NCBI GenBank assembly: GCA_016748015.1
Contig: JAAOMT010000230.1
Span: 1 to 58,509 of the forward strand
Length of the DNA stretch: 58,509 bases
Source: Geosiphon pyriformis
Taxonomy: Eukaryota > Glomeromycota > Glomeromycetes > Archaeosporales > Geosiphonaceae
Direction: 5' to 3'
Shown: piece after piece, positions 24,312 to 35,317 of the stretch
How the letters are laid out: each line of letters opens with the position of its first letter
How positions within the stretch are numbered: the first letter of the stretch is position 1
Program-made: the position numbers and the translations under genes
Notes under the pieces: model-generated
Seen by the model: the letters and a program-made list of their open reading frames with translations, nothing else
Told to the model about the DNA's origin: nothing
Database searches by the model: none

Positions 24312-24755
24312 TTACATAGTGTGAAGAAACTCCCCGACTTGTGAAGAATCCCCATCTTGTCTGCTACTTGAAAATGGCGAATTGGAAATGATATTTTGAC
24401 AAAGCTCATCAAACCGACCTTGGGCCTCAATATGAAGTTTATTGTATTTTGTCTTGACATCAAATGTTTCCTCTCTCTAAAAGATCGACCCAGAGGACGC
24501 ATTTTTGGAGCTATAATATTCCTTTGAGCATATTCTTTTCGAATGGCCATTAAGTAGATTAGGATTTTCGAAACCTTTCCAGCTTTCCTAAGTTTCGTAA
24601 CTGCATTAAAAAATATATCTTCAATTAAAATCTAAGGTGGGAAAGGAAGGTCGTCGAATATGGTAGATTCCGAGAGAATCTAAATCAGGCATTCTCAGAC
24701 AATCTTGGAGTGTATAGACAGAGGAGCTCTCGTTTAATAATAAATTACCAAAGGT
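24312..24755 (-). pseudogene. coding-like remnant of an unidentified gene
   Basis: Three adjoining minus-strand stretches have balanced codon use, unlike the surrounding AT-rich DNA. The first reads TFGNLLLNESSSVYTLQDCL and on to PSFPTLDFN. The second contains AVTKLRKAGK and MAIRKEYAQRNIIAPKMRPL. The third, after a good acceptor (CTTTTAG), reads REETFDVKTKYNKLHIEAQG and ends GEFLHTM at a TAA (24312-24314). Frames change between the first two stretches without a clear GT donor, so this is either a decayed gene or a gene whose exon structure I cannot resolve. I do not recognise the protein; the last stretch looks helical. Confidence 0.45.
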
Positions 24756-25589
24756 CTAAAGGATTAAAAACCTAGAATCCTGGTAAAAAAAACTTTGCAG
24801 CAAAATGTCTCTATTTATAAAATTCAGGCTTAAAGTCCGAAAAAATTTTACCCTCGTTGTTAACACCAAAATTAGGTCATAGAAGGTAGTTTAATCATTT
24901 CTCCTGGGAGAGTCAAAACCTATTATTCCGTCAAAACTCTATTTTGAAGTAAATGCCCATGGTCACAACATCTAATCTTGAGATAATATCATTGGCATAA
25001 CAATAGTTAGATGACTTTCTAGAGTTTGTCATCCCAGGGTAATGTTTATATAACGATAAATGATCCTAAAAAAATTGTCACGTTTGCTAAATGCTAATTA
25101 TTAATCCAATCTTTCTGATGCTTAGTTACGATACCTTTCGAGGTTAGATGGGGCAGACTGCAACAAAACCAAACAAAGTAAACATTTTATTATGTGACAT
25201 AAATGAGAGTCTGATATAGCTGAAAGTTAACTAATTTGGCTAATAACATTTTGATTATCACAGCTGTAACTCATATACAAATTTATGTAAATTACAATTT
25301 TTAAGTTAATTACCATTCCAAAATTTAATTACCATTCAAGTTGATTAAGATAGATCTTTACTTAAATTACAATGGGATTATGTCTATATAAAAATATAAA
25401 TATGAAATTAATTTACCATAGAACCCAAGAATTACAGTACTATTCGAAGTATATTAAAAAAAGAACAAGGAAAAAAAATTGCCTCTTATGTTTTTAAAAT
25501 CAATGTACATTTTATTTTTAAAAAATAGTAAATACAAAGACGAACTGACAACTATACATATACTAGTACCAATTATTATCTTGTTTCTT
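24756..25589. other. no gene seen
   Basis: AT-rich and without frames. It may include further 5' exons of the remnant to the left or the eroded 5' end of the Gypsy copy to the right. Confidence 0.35.
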
Positions 25590-28327
25590 TTTTGTAATTT
25601 ATTTTTGTACTTTTAAAATAAATACAACTTAAGAATCTATTAAACCAATATGTTAATGTCTTTGCTAGCAAAAATAAATTTAGATGTACTGATATAGTAA
25701 AACACAAAATTGATACTGGAAATACTAGACCAATTAAACCATAAATCTATTAAATTTTTCTAAATAAATATAATTTGATCAAACAAGAAGTATAGTAAAT
25801 ATTAGATAATAATTTAATTAAAAAATCTTTTAGCTTTTAATCTTTATTTGTTGTTTTAGTTATCAAAAAAAATAGAAAAATACATTTTTGCATGAATTAT
25901 TAAAAATTCAATAATATTATTTGAAAAAACAGCTATTCAATTCCTCTTATTCAAAAAATGGTTTTTATTATTAAATTTAGCTAGCAAATATTAACAAGTC
26001 AAAATAAATTTAATTGATAAGAAAAAAATTGCTTTTATTATTCAAAATAAAAACTTTGAGTTCAATGTAATGTTCTTTGAATTCTGCAATACTTCAGTTA
26101 TTTTTTAATATTTAATAAATGTTATTTACAAAAAAATTCTGTAAAAATTAGTTGTTATTTACTTAAATAATACCAACATATTTTTAAAAACCTTTAATAA
26201 TTATTTATTTTACTTACAACAAATATTTAACTGCTTATAAAACATTAAACTAAAACTTAATTCTAATAAATATTTCTTCAAAAAAATTATGTTAAAGTTT
26301 CTTAAACATATAATTAAAAAAAATAAAGTAAAATTTAATCCTAAACAAAGTCTAAAAAGTTAAAAAAATTTTGTTTTAACCAATTTCTGTGAACTTTAAG
26401 AATTTTTAGAATTTATTAAATATTATTACTAATTTATTAAAGAATTTTTAGATATTATCAAGTTTTTTTACTATTTACTTTTAAAACATGTTTTCTATAG
26501 TTAAAAAACTAATTAATAAAAAATTTTTAATTATCTTAAATATTAACTTATTAAAGCTCTAATCTTAATATATTCAGATTTTAACAAACAGTTTATTATA
26601 GCTATTAATACATTAAAAAATGCTCTAAAAATAATTTTATCACAAATTAAACTTAATAATTAAGAATATTTTATTGCTTATATTAGTTAAAGTACCAATA
26701 CAGCCAAAAAAATATACAATATTACAGATTTAAAGTGCTTTGTTATTTATTGAACTAAATAAAACTAAAGATATTATTTTTGTCAATTATTTAATCTATA
26801 TATAAATTATAAGAAACTAATTTAACTATTTAACAAGTTTCAATTAAAAAAAAATATGCAAAATAGAATACTTACTTGTAGCAATTTTTATATAAAATAC
26901 ATTATAAAAAAAAAGCCAAAAACATTAATATTAACAATTTATCAAAAATAACTCAAATTTAATCTTATTAATAAACACATTTACTTATTAATAATTATAT
27001 TAATATCTATTAATACTTTAGTTCAAAAAGAAATTATTTTAACAAAAACAAAGTGTTATTCAAAAACAAGCTTGAAATTATTTAATTTACAATAAATATT
27101 TATATTAACAAAAATACCAAAATCATCTTATATTACAACAAGTTATAAAAAATACAAAAAAAAAAAAAACCATTTTATTTAACATGTATTTCGATTTAAT
27201 CACTAAATATTTCAATAAAAATATTACTTTAAAAAGAACAATTAATCTATATTATTAACTAATAATATATAAAAATAGCTTTAAATATGTTCTTAATTAT
27301 GACTTTTGCTAAAAAAAAAGATGAATTAAAATAATAAAACTACTTTAATCTATTTTAGTTAAAAATCCATTTAATAGAATTAAGATTAATTTAGTTAGTT
27401 TTTTTTTAATCATTTTTAAAAAAATTAATATATTATTATAGTTATAAACTATTTTACCAAATAATCAAAAGTCTAAGCCATTTAAATAACAAGTGCTAAA
27501 ACAGTAATTAAGTTTATATATTAAGATCTAATTTGTCAACATAAATGCCCAAAAAAATTATTATTTAATTAAAAAATTTATTTTGTTAATAATATTTTAA
27601 TAAAACTAAGCCAATAATCTAAAATAAAACAATTTTTATTATTTTTATATTATTCTCAAACAAATAAACTGATAAAACAATTTAACCAAATATTATGTAA
27701 AGCTTTAGCAAAAATAAGTTACGAAAATATGCAAAAATAAAACTTATTTATATTTTTAATATTATTTATATACTAAATATTAAAGCAAAATACTATTTAA
27801 TTTACATCATTTGAACTAGTTTATAAGAAAAAAGTTATATTGTCTATTGAACTAAAAATACTTTTCTTTCTAATTAAAACTATTACCAAAAAAAACTTTG
27901 AAATAACTTTTTATTAAAGAATATACCAATTTATAGAAACATTAAAAAACAATTATAAAATAGCAGTTAATAATATTTATAACTTTTAAAATTAACAAAA
28001 AAAAAGATATAATAATTATTTAAAATTTTATTATACAATACAAAAATCGTTATCAATCATATCTTAATTAAGAATACAAATTTTATTAATTAAATTTAAA
28101 GATATCTCATAAGATTTAAAACCAATTATTGTAATTAAACACAATTCATATACAGAAAATTTAAATCATATAAATTAGATATATAAATATTGAAAAGCTA
28201 AAAAAGAAAACCAAAAAACATATTTAATATAAATCTTTTAAACAAAATTATAAAACTTTTATAATAGCTGTTTAAAACAATTCAATAATTTACAATATTA
28301 ATAAAAATTATAATTAAAAAAAAATTC
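25590..28327 (+). mobile_element. AT-converted Ty3/Gypsy pol remnant (copy A)
   Basis: Contains almost no G or C and stops in every frame, yet aligns by eye along its length with the pol region of element B (45535-48300). The block at 25880-25960 matches the RT block at 45800-45880 (CAGCTATTCAA is shared). The block at 27545-27640 matches the integrase block at 47508-47600 (CCAAAAAAATT shared), and 27780-27870 matches 47755-47850. Where the two differ, the change is nearly always C to T or G to A relative to B. It is a dead, very old or very heavily mutated copy of the B family. The right end is cut by an LTR of the other family. Confidence 0.75.
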
Positions 28328-29035
28328 TATTATGGTTAAAAGTTATAGTTTTTATTAATTATTATATTTATTAGCTACTAATATTATATAATTAATCATT
28401 CTATTTTTAGAAAATAATTAATGATCTAATTGTTGACTTGATTATTAATCTAATTATTAATCTGATTAATAATTTAATCATTAACTTAATTACTAATTTG
28501 GTTATTAATCATTTTAAATAATTATATAAGTAATATATCTCTTTGCTTTAAAAGAGCATATTCTAATATATAAGACATATATGAATTAAAGTAATAAAAA
28601 TTATTTTTAAATATTCAATTTTTTTTAATTTACTTATTTTTTTTTTTAATTTCTTTTAAGTATTTGAACATCTTTGTAATAAAAAATTACTTGTTGATAT
28701 TTATTTATAATTATTAGTTTTGAAAATTATTAAATAAATATTATTAAAAAATATAATTAATACTTAATATTAAATTCTAAAAGTGCCAATATAAGACATA
28801 AAATTATATTAATATATTATTTTTTGTTAATAGTATGAACTATTTCTTTATTTTTAAATTTTCTTTTTCTTTTTGGAAAAAAAATAATTAAGATATTTAT
28901 AAAACTGATTTTATATATTGAATTTATACTAATTTAATTTATTCTTTAAAGTTAAATTTTTTTTTAATTATTTTTATTACAATATAATTTTGTTTTATCT
29001 TGTTATCTATTAGTTTGTTATTTTAATCCATAACA
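28328..29035 (+). mobile_element. AT-converted LTR of the element-D family
   Basis: Begins TATTATGGTTAAAAGT and ends AATCCATAACA. It aligns end to end with the D LTR read on its own strand (TGTTATGGTTGAAACA to CCAACCCGTAACA). Examples: D GACTATTCCTCTACCTTCAG against AACTATTTCTTTATTTTTAA here. The 12-bp repeat array of the D LTR is present at about 28420-28510 in converted form. I see no internal sequence of D and no clear target-site duplication, so it is a solo LTR or the end of a lost element. Confidence 0.8.
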
Positions 29036-29199
29036 TAAAACTAGTGTTTTCTATAAAATTATCAAATTTTATTTTGTTTTTTATTATATAAGTAATTACT
29101 TATACTTATTATAATAATTAAAAAAACATTTTAAACTCACAATAAAAATAATCTAAACTTTATTAAACTTAATCTTTTGCTTTTCTGCTTTTTTTTTTT

Positions 29200-31920
29200 A
29201 TTAAGTTTTAATGAGCGAGGTCCAAACACTACCTAGTACAATACATCAAACTAAGTGATCTAAACTAGGTGTGAATCATGCTTTTTCTACACATGACCAG
29301 CCACTCAGGCTGATTAGAACAACACTAAATGTCTATATGAACAAAAGCTAGATTCTCTATGCCAGAAAAAAACAAACAAGCCTTACACAACCCAAAACTA
29401 ATACCAAAAGCTTTAGATATACTTAATAACTTAACCACACCAGCAGAAAAAGTAGTAGAAAGCCCAGACACAGAAACAGACATGGAACCATCCTTCAGAA
29501 TCAATCTATTCTTCTCCATGAGAGTGCGATACTTAGCACAGACCAACCAAACTTTGTTTCTAAAAGCTAGACAAAAGTCCCGCACAAAATTGACTACCAA
29601 ATGGCCTGCAATCTTAGAATCACCAAAAATGGAAACAGCTTCTAGGAACCAACTATTGAAAACAATATCTTTACAGAGAGCAGTGAACACTGCTCCATTG
29701 GAAGCACCAGACAACATTAACTGCATAACACATAAAGAAGACCATGTAAGACCAGAGAGAAACTTCTAGATAGCTGCATGGAAATCCAATAAACGAGCAC
29801 GAACAGCCATGTCAGAAATGCATATAAACACATAATCAGAAATCTCAACATCATCACAAAAAAGGCACACCACACTAGGGTAACACTTGTCATAAAGACA
29901 TTTATGAACAGCAACTGGCAACCAATAGTGTAGAGCCTTCATAAAATACAAGCAAGCACCAGCAGTGTGTTTGCTTATAAAACCAGCAGCCATGTGTAAG
30001 TCAGGATGCCACACAAAAGAAGACCTGTACCAATCTATATCAGCCAACAAATTATCTGCAACATTTCTTAAACCAGAACCAACTTCCCAATGTGCATGAT
30101 AAATGGACCAAAAGATATCACGAGCAAAATGCCTAGCATTATCAGAAACCACACAGCTGTCAGCCAAGATAAAATGTTCTTTAAAACAAGGAGGAAAAAA
30201 GCATTCAGAAGAAGAAGCTGAATTGGCGAGCACATCTACAACATTGTTGCCTAAAACACCAGAATGACCTTTCACTTTACACCAGACAACATTCAAGTTT
30301 TTAGTCCAAATAATGTTCTTTATGTGATGACGCTCAATCCAGCAACAATTACAAAAATCTGGATGCATCAAAACCAATTCCGACTTGCATGCATCCAAGA
30401 CAGCTTGACTATCAGAAAATAAATTGACTGAACTAGAAGGGAGAACACACTCAAGAGCCAAGGCAATGGCTTACAATTCCACCAGAGTTAAAGAAACCAA
30501 ACCAGAAACTTCAATTCCCAGACTCATACCAACGTTCTCAAAAAAGGCTGCAGCTCCAGCTTTCATGCCAGTAGTCCCCAGACCAGCCACAGAACCATTT
30601 GTGTATACAGAGAGACTATTAGCTTCCACACCAAACAGATTATTGTGAACCATGTCAAACTGACTAGATTTCAAAATATTCAAAAGTCCGAGATTGTCCA
30701 CAACATAAGAAAATGAAGAGAACAAAGCCGAGTGCCTAAGAAAATCAACAGCAAAATCAAACCAGCAAGGAATGGAACCACGGGGGTCTAATCTCTTTCA
30801 CCATTTGAAGGTATGCCAATCAAAAATTGAGCCATCATGACAAAAAAGCTGTTCCACAAAAACAATACCATAGTGTCATAGTGACAACTGACAACTGATG
30901 AAACATAATTCACCAAGAACACTTAACAAGAGGGTCCCATTCTGAAAATGAAAAGCACTGGCCATAGAATTGCTAAAAGACAAATTATAATTGAGGAAAA
31001 TATGGACTACGCCAGTCAGGAAATTGTTTAAAAAGGGTATTTTAACACAAGCAGAAAAACACAAAAAATGTAGTGGATGCCAACTGAGAACTTGTAAATC
31101 ATGTGCCCTGTGAGAGAATAGACGACCCAAGATACCAACAGAATTTGCAAAGCTTACAACCAAAGCTAGCTTGCTTTTAGCCTGAATTTGTTCAAAAGTT
31201 TTAAAACCATACAAGGAGGAATAATAAAGCACATCATTGGGAAAGTCAAGAGACAGACCAAATTTCGATTTCAAACCCTTATGAATCAAAGTATCTTACT
31301 TGTTGCACACACTTAAGAGAACAAAACTGAACTGAGTCCTATAACAAACAATAGGATGAAGAATTGAGGAAACCAAATAAGAAAACTGTTTATCCAAGAT
31401 GGCCTTTTTCAGCACAAGATTGGTAAAAAATCTAACATCTGAGTGAGCTTTGGCCAAACTTGGTTTAGAAAGACCTTTAATAGACAGAAAAATATCCAGA
31501 TAACGATGAGATTCACCCTTTTTAGCGATAGAGATTGAAGAACCACTAATAAAAAGAGATGGAGTGTTGACTCAGCAATTGATTGGAATGGCAACTGTCT
31601 TATCATTATTAATAGATATATCATTTATCCGAAAAAACTTATTGGCCACATTAAGAATATGTTGAGTGGCAACCTAACTGCTGCCAACTCAGATTGTATT
31701 ATCCACAAAGGCACCAGCAGCGAAAAAGGAAGAATGACTAGCCCTAGATTCAGCACAACCAGTCTTAGAGATGAAATAAAAGTTCAATCTGTATCCATGC
31801 ATACTTTTCTGTTGTTTGACTTCACACAGAAGAGGATCATAAAATATATGCCAAAGGAGAGGAAAGAAGACCTCTCCTTGGTCCAAACTATTATGCACTT
31901 GATACCCATTAGTTAGTCCA
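29200..31920 (-). mobile_element. 5'-truncated LINE with RT and RNase H (pseudogene)
   Basis: Non-LTR retrotransposon, 3' part only, reading right to left. RT C-terminal parts lie at 31898-31689 (segment EVFFPLLWHIFYDPLL) and 31289-30876. The RNase HI domain spans about 30725-29766: YTNGSVAGLGTTGMKAGAAA (the first catalytic Asp is Asn here), LFSDSQAVLDAC with its Asp, and KGHSGVLGNNVVDVLA with its final Asp. A Cys-rich stretch near 29880 (YPSVVCLFCDDVEISD) is typical of the C terminus of this LINE type. The 3' end lies near 29200, next to a short A-tail (T run at 29189-29201 on the plus strand). RT motif FVDD is FVDN at about 31700. Several stops; not functional. Left and right neighbours are AT-converted repeats. 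Confidence 0.85.
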
Positions 31921-32489
31921 CTTTTCTGCTTGATTTGTTTTTTTGTTCAAAATTAATTAAGTAAACAATTTCAAAACTTTTAGAACTGATTTTTAAACAA
32001 ATATTTAATTAAAACTTATATAACTTATATTATATATTTTTTTGACCAAACTTATTTCGAAAATTCTTTTGAAAAAAAAAACAACAACATTAATTAACTT
32101 TTATACTCTACAACTTTTGAACAACAGCTTTCTAATTTCGAATATTTAAATTAACAAATTTATATTTGGATTGCTGCTTACTAGTTAGCTAAAACTTTTT
32201 TTAAAACAAAAGAACAAAACTATTAAACTGCTTCTGTTTTTAATCTTTTTTTAAGTAAATTAAATTTTTACAAAAACAGCTACTTTTAAACCAAGGCTAA
32301 TAATTCTATATAAACAAATATTTTGGCTATTCTACAAAGCATACAAATTATTTTAGAGTAAAAAAACAATACTTTACTGTTTTTATTTAAAGATAATATA
32401 CAAGATCCAATTAAATAGTTGAATGATTTTAAAAAAGCAATAATAATCAATTAATATAATAAAAATTACAAGTTTTAAATTATTAGTAA
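31921..32489. other. AT-rich flank, no gene seen
   Basis: Possibly the converted 5' continuation of the LINE. No domain is recognisable. Confidence 0.35.
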
Positions 32490-32617
32490 TGTTTTTTATA
32501 AAATATAAAAATTATATATTAGTATATAATTAGCCAATCAGAATAAGACATAGTAAAAGTAGAATTCTAAGATTTTTCTCAAAGGAATTACAGAATTTCA
32601 GAATTATAGGATTCTAG
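32490..32617 (+). repeat. element B 5' LTR, first segment
   Basis: The first 128 bp of the B LTR up to the D insertion. ATATATTAGTATATAATTAG parallels the 3' LTR (49041-49060). The remainder resumes at 39982. Confidence 0.8.
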
Positions 32618-33271
32618 TGTTACGGGTTGGAGTAACAAGCTAATGGATAGCAAGGAAGAACAGTATTGTATAGTAATGGAAATAAACAAAGAAGAAATTA
32701 CAATAAGGGAGCAAATTGAATAAGTAGGAATTCAATATGCGTGATCAGTCTCATAAAAATCACAGTCGCTAATCTTTTCTTAAATCTGAAGGTAGAGGAA
32801 TAGTCTGTGATTGTCAACAAGATAACACTACTGCTATTATTCTATGCTTCAACTCGGCAATTCTTAGAATCAATAACAGGTATTGTTGTACTTTTCAATC
32901 GTTTCTTTATTCAATGAATTACAAAAGCAAGCCAATTGCTTTTCAGACTAATTCTAACAAATACAAATCAAGAAGGGGAAAAGATAAGGTATGTGAATGC
33001 CAACAAGTAGATACTTGAAGGTAAGGAAAGGGGAATAAGCGATTATGAGAGGAAGTAATTGATATTATTTATTTCGTTATTTTGATTATATCTTTCTACA
33101 GCTGAGGGAATCATCGCTTATATAGCTGTCTAAAGTGGTCAACGACCAGGTCAACAATCAGGTCAATGATCAAGTCAATGATCACTATCTAAAAATAGGG
33201 TGGCTAATTATATGACATCAGTGGCTAATACATGTGATAATTAATAAAAACTATGTGTTTCAACCATATCA
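32618..33271 (-). repeat. element D 3' LTR
   Basis: 654 bp. Matches 39371-39977 except for transitions and a difference in the number of 12-bp units (about 33128-33182 here). The outer end is TGTTACGGG on the plus strand; the inner end TGATATGG on the element strand has one transversion from TGTTATGG. Confidence 0.9.
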
Positions 33272-33990
33272 TTATCCTCTCCAAAGAGATTGAGCTCTGG
33301 TGAAATCAAACTATTTATGGGATAGTCTATGTAAAGGGTTTTGTCTAACTCAAAACTAACTAGTTTGTTGAAGTCTTTTGTGGATAGAGTATATAGTACT
33401 TGAGGCAAAATAAGCTTTGTATCTAAGAGACCAAATCTTTGTATTAGAGTTCTGGCTCTTCTAGCAATGGTCAAAACTCTTGGGACATTCAATCGTATAA
33501 TGCCCAAAATTTCCACTTGTATCTCTGAAATTGTTTTCTTTATGAGCTTCATGTCTTCTATGATTTCACCAAGATGACCATAGAGTTCTAGTTGTCTTCT
33601 ATATGACAAGTTTTTGTCTATGGGCAAGATTTCTTGTATTGTTTTTCCAATTATGCTGGAAGGTGAAAGTATCGCTGCTGTTATGCTTTCCAGCAGGTAT
33701 TTATCCATTTTGCCACCAATTCTTTCTCTTCTGGTAGTTGTTTTCTTTGGTCTAATAACAGTGTGAGTTCCACTGTTGTCTGTTATAGTGGTTTGTTTTC
33801 TGATAGTCAGAGTAGCATTTAGATAGTTCTTGATCCAGTACTCATGGAAAGTATAGAAAGCGTTTTGAATGTTTTGATCCAGGAAATAATTGTTCATGTC
33901 GATTGAAAATACCTCTGTTTTGGGAATGGTGCATTTATTTATATCTAATTTTTGCTGATCATTTGGGTCAGTATTACCACAACAAGTAAC
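33241..33990 (-). CDS. element D extra frame after integrase, unknown function
   Basis: An uninterrupted frame of about 250 codons lies downstream of integrase and its last ~30 nt run into the 3' LTR. There is no ATG at the upstream limit; the first Met is at 33897, giving about 218 residues. The protein is mixed-charge with a basic patch (RPKKTTTRRERIGGK), a Leu/Ile-rich helical middle (GEIIEDMKLIKKTISEIQVE) and the tail NLFGEDNDMVETHSFY. I recognise no domain; there is no signal peptide or membrane helix, so an envelope-like role is not supported. Element B carries a degenerate frame at the equivalent place. Confidence 0.6.
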   Translation of the reverse strand, partial: VTCCGNTDPNDQQKLDINKCTIPKTEVFSIDMNNYFLDQNIQNAFYTFHEYWIKNYLNATLTIRKQTTITDNSGTHTVIRPKKTTTRRERIGGKMDKYLLESITAAILSPSSIIGKTIQEILPIDKNLSYRRQLELYGHLGEIIEDMKLIKKTISEIQVEILGIIRLNVPRVLTIARRARTLIQRFGLLDTKLILPQVLYTLSTKDFNKLVSFELDKTLYIDYPINSLISPELNLFGEDNDMVETHSFY

Positions 33991-34019
33991 CAATCAGATC
34001 GTTTGTGATATTTCTTGAG

Positions 34020-35252
34020 TCACATGCCATAAACAGAGCAATCACTAAATATTGTTCCATATTGATCTTGTAAGATATAAGAACTATTGTTCAAAACTTT
34101 GTTGACTATAAAGGGTCCTTTCTACTGGCTAGAGAATTTATCACCATAGACATTGTCTCTGTCTAAACAGTATTCCAAAACTAAGTCATCAACACTTAAG
34201 GAAAGTGTTTTATAGGTCTTTTTCTTTTTGAGCTTCTCTTGGAACTGTTTTATCTTTTCAAAGGCAATTATCCGTGCTTCTACTAATGAGTCAAGAATGG
34301 TACCAAGTCTTCTTTGCAAAATGTTCTTGTAATCTCCTATTGTTATTTCTTCAAAAGGTATTGTTTTTATATTCGTTTCTATTGGTAGAGTTGCCATTCG
34401 TCTATAGAGTAAATAAAAGGGTTCATAACTTGTTATGTTATGATTCACAGTTCTGTAAGCAAACAAGGCTGAAGGCAATACTTTGTCCCATAGGTTGGTT
34501 TCTTCACTGGTTTTGGCTAGGGTTTCACATAGTGTTCTATTGAAACGTTCCACTAGGCCATTTGTTTGGGGGTGATAAGAGGAAGAGAGTTTATGACGTA
34601 TTTCCATTTTTCTACAAAGTTCTTCAACCAGTGTACTGAGAAAAGCTCTTCCTCTATCAGATAAAAGTTCTTTGGGGCAGCCGTGGTGATAGATAATATT
34701 TTCATAAATAAAATTGGCAATTGAGACTGCTGTTTGATCTGGGATGGCTCTTGCTTCTACCCACTTTGTAAGATAGTCGGTAGCTGTAATAATGTATCTG
34801 TTGCCATCAGGAGTTACTGTTAAAGGTCCAACAACATCTATACCAATTCTATCAAATGGTTGACCAACAGAGATTGGATGGATATCTTCCTTGCAATTGG
34901 GTTTTCCTCTTCTTTGACAGGTATCACAGATTTTGATGTATTTAGCAATGTCTTTTCCCAAGATAGGCCAATAATAGTGAGCTAAAGTTTTCTGAATTGT
35001 TTTTGTTTTTCCAAAGTGTCCAGCTAATGGATTAGTGTACATATTGTAGATCACAATTTCTCTTTCTTCAAATCTAATGACTCTTTGGAGGCGGTCAGGA
35101 TCTTTTCTATTTCTTTTATATAACTGGTTCTGGTGAATCAAATAGAAATTTGATTGTTTGCGCAAATGTTCTCTTTGCTGTCGAGTATAGTCCGGCGGGT
35201 ATTGTCCTTTACCCAAAAATTTCATTAAAGCAGAGTAGTTGTCCAAGTCCAT
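34020..35252 (-). pseudogene. element D integrase, one in-frame stop near the C terminus
   Basis: Retroviral-type integrase. The N-terminal zinc-binding region has GHFGKTKTIQKTLAHYYW, then CDTC. The catalytic core shows IGIDVVGPL (Asp), LLSDRGRAFLS (Asp) and NGLVERFNRTLCE (Glu), the complete DDE triad. A C-terminal Lys-rich part follows. The frame is closed by TAG at 34122-34124, where the context (SSQ, stop, KGPF) suggests a former Trp. It then stays open to 34020 with a GPFIV-type tail usual for Gypsy integrases. It lies in a different frame from the RT-RNase H frame, which ends at 35318. Confidence 0.88.
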
Positions 35253-35317
35253 TATTGTGTTTGTTTGTAGGGGAGTTACAAATAATTAAGTTGGTTTGGT
35301 TTGAAAGAGTTTTACTA

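Noticed and set aside
29359-29769. 136-codon plus-strand frame
   Set aside because: Antisense of the LINE C-terminal region, whose minus-strand frame carries the recognisable sequence.
33241-33990. Envelope-like gene in element D
   Set aside because: No signal peptide, membrane helix or glycosylation-rich ectodomain is visible, so only an unknown extra frame is claimed.
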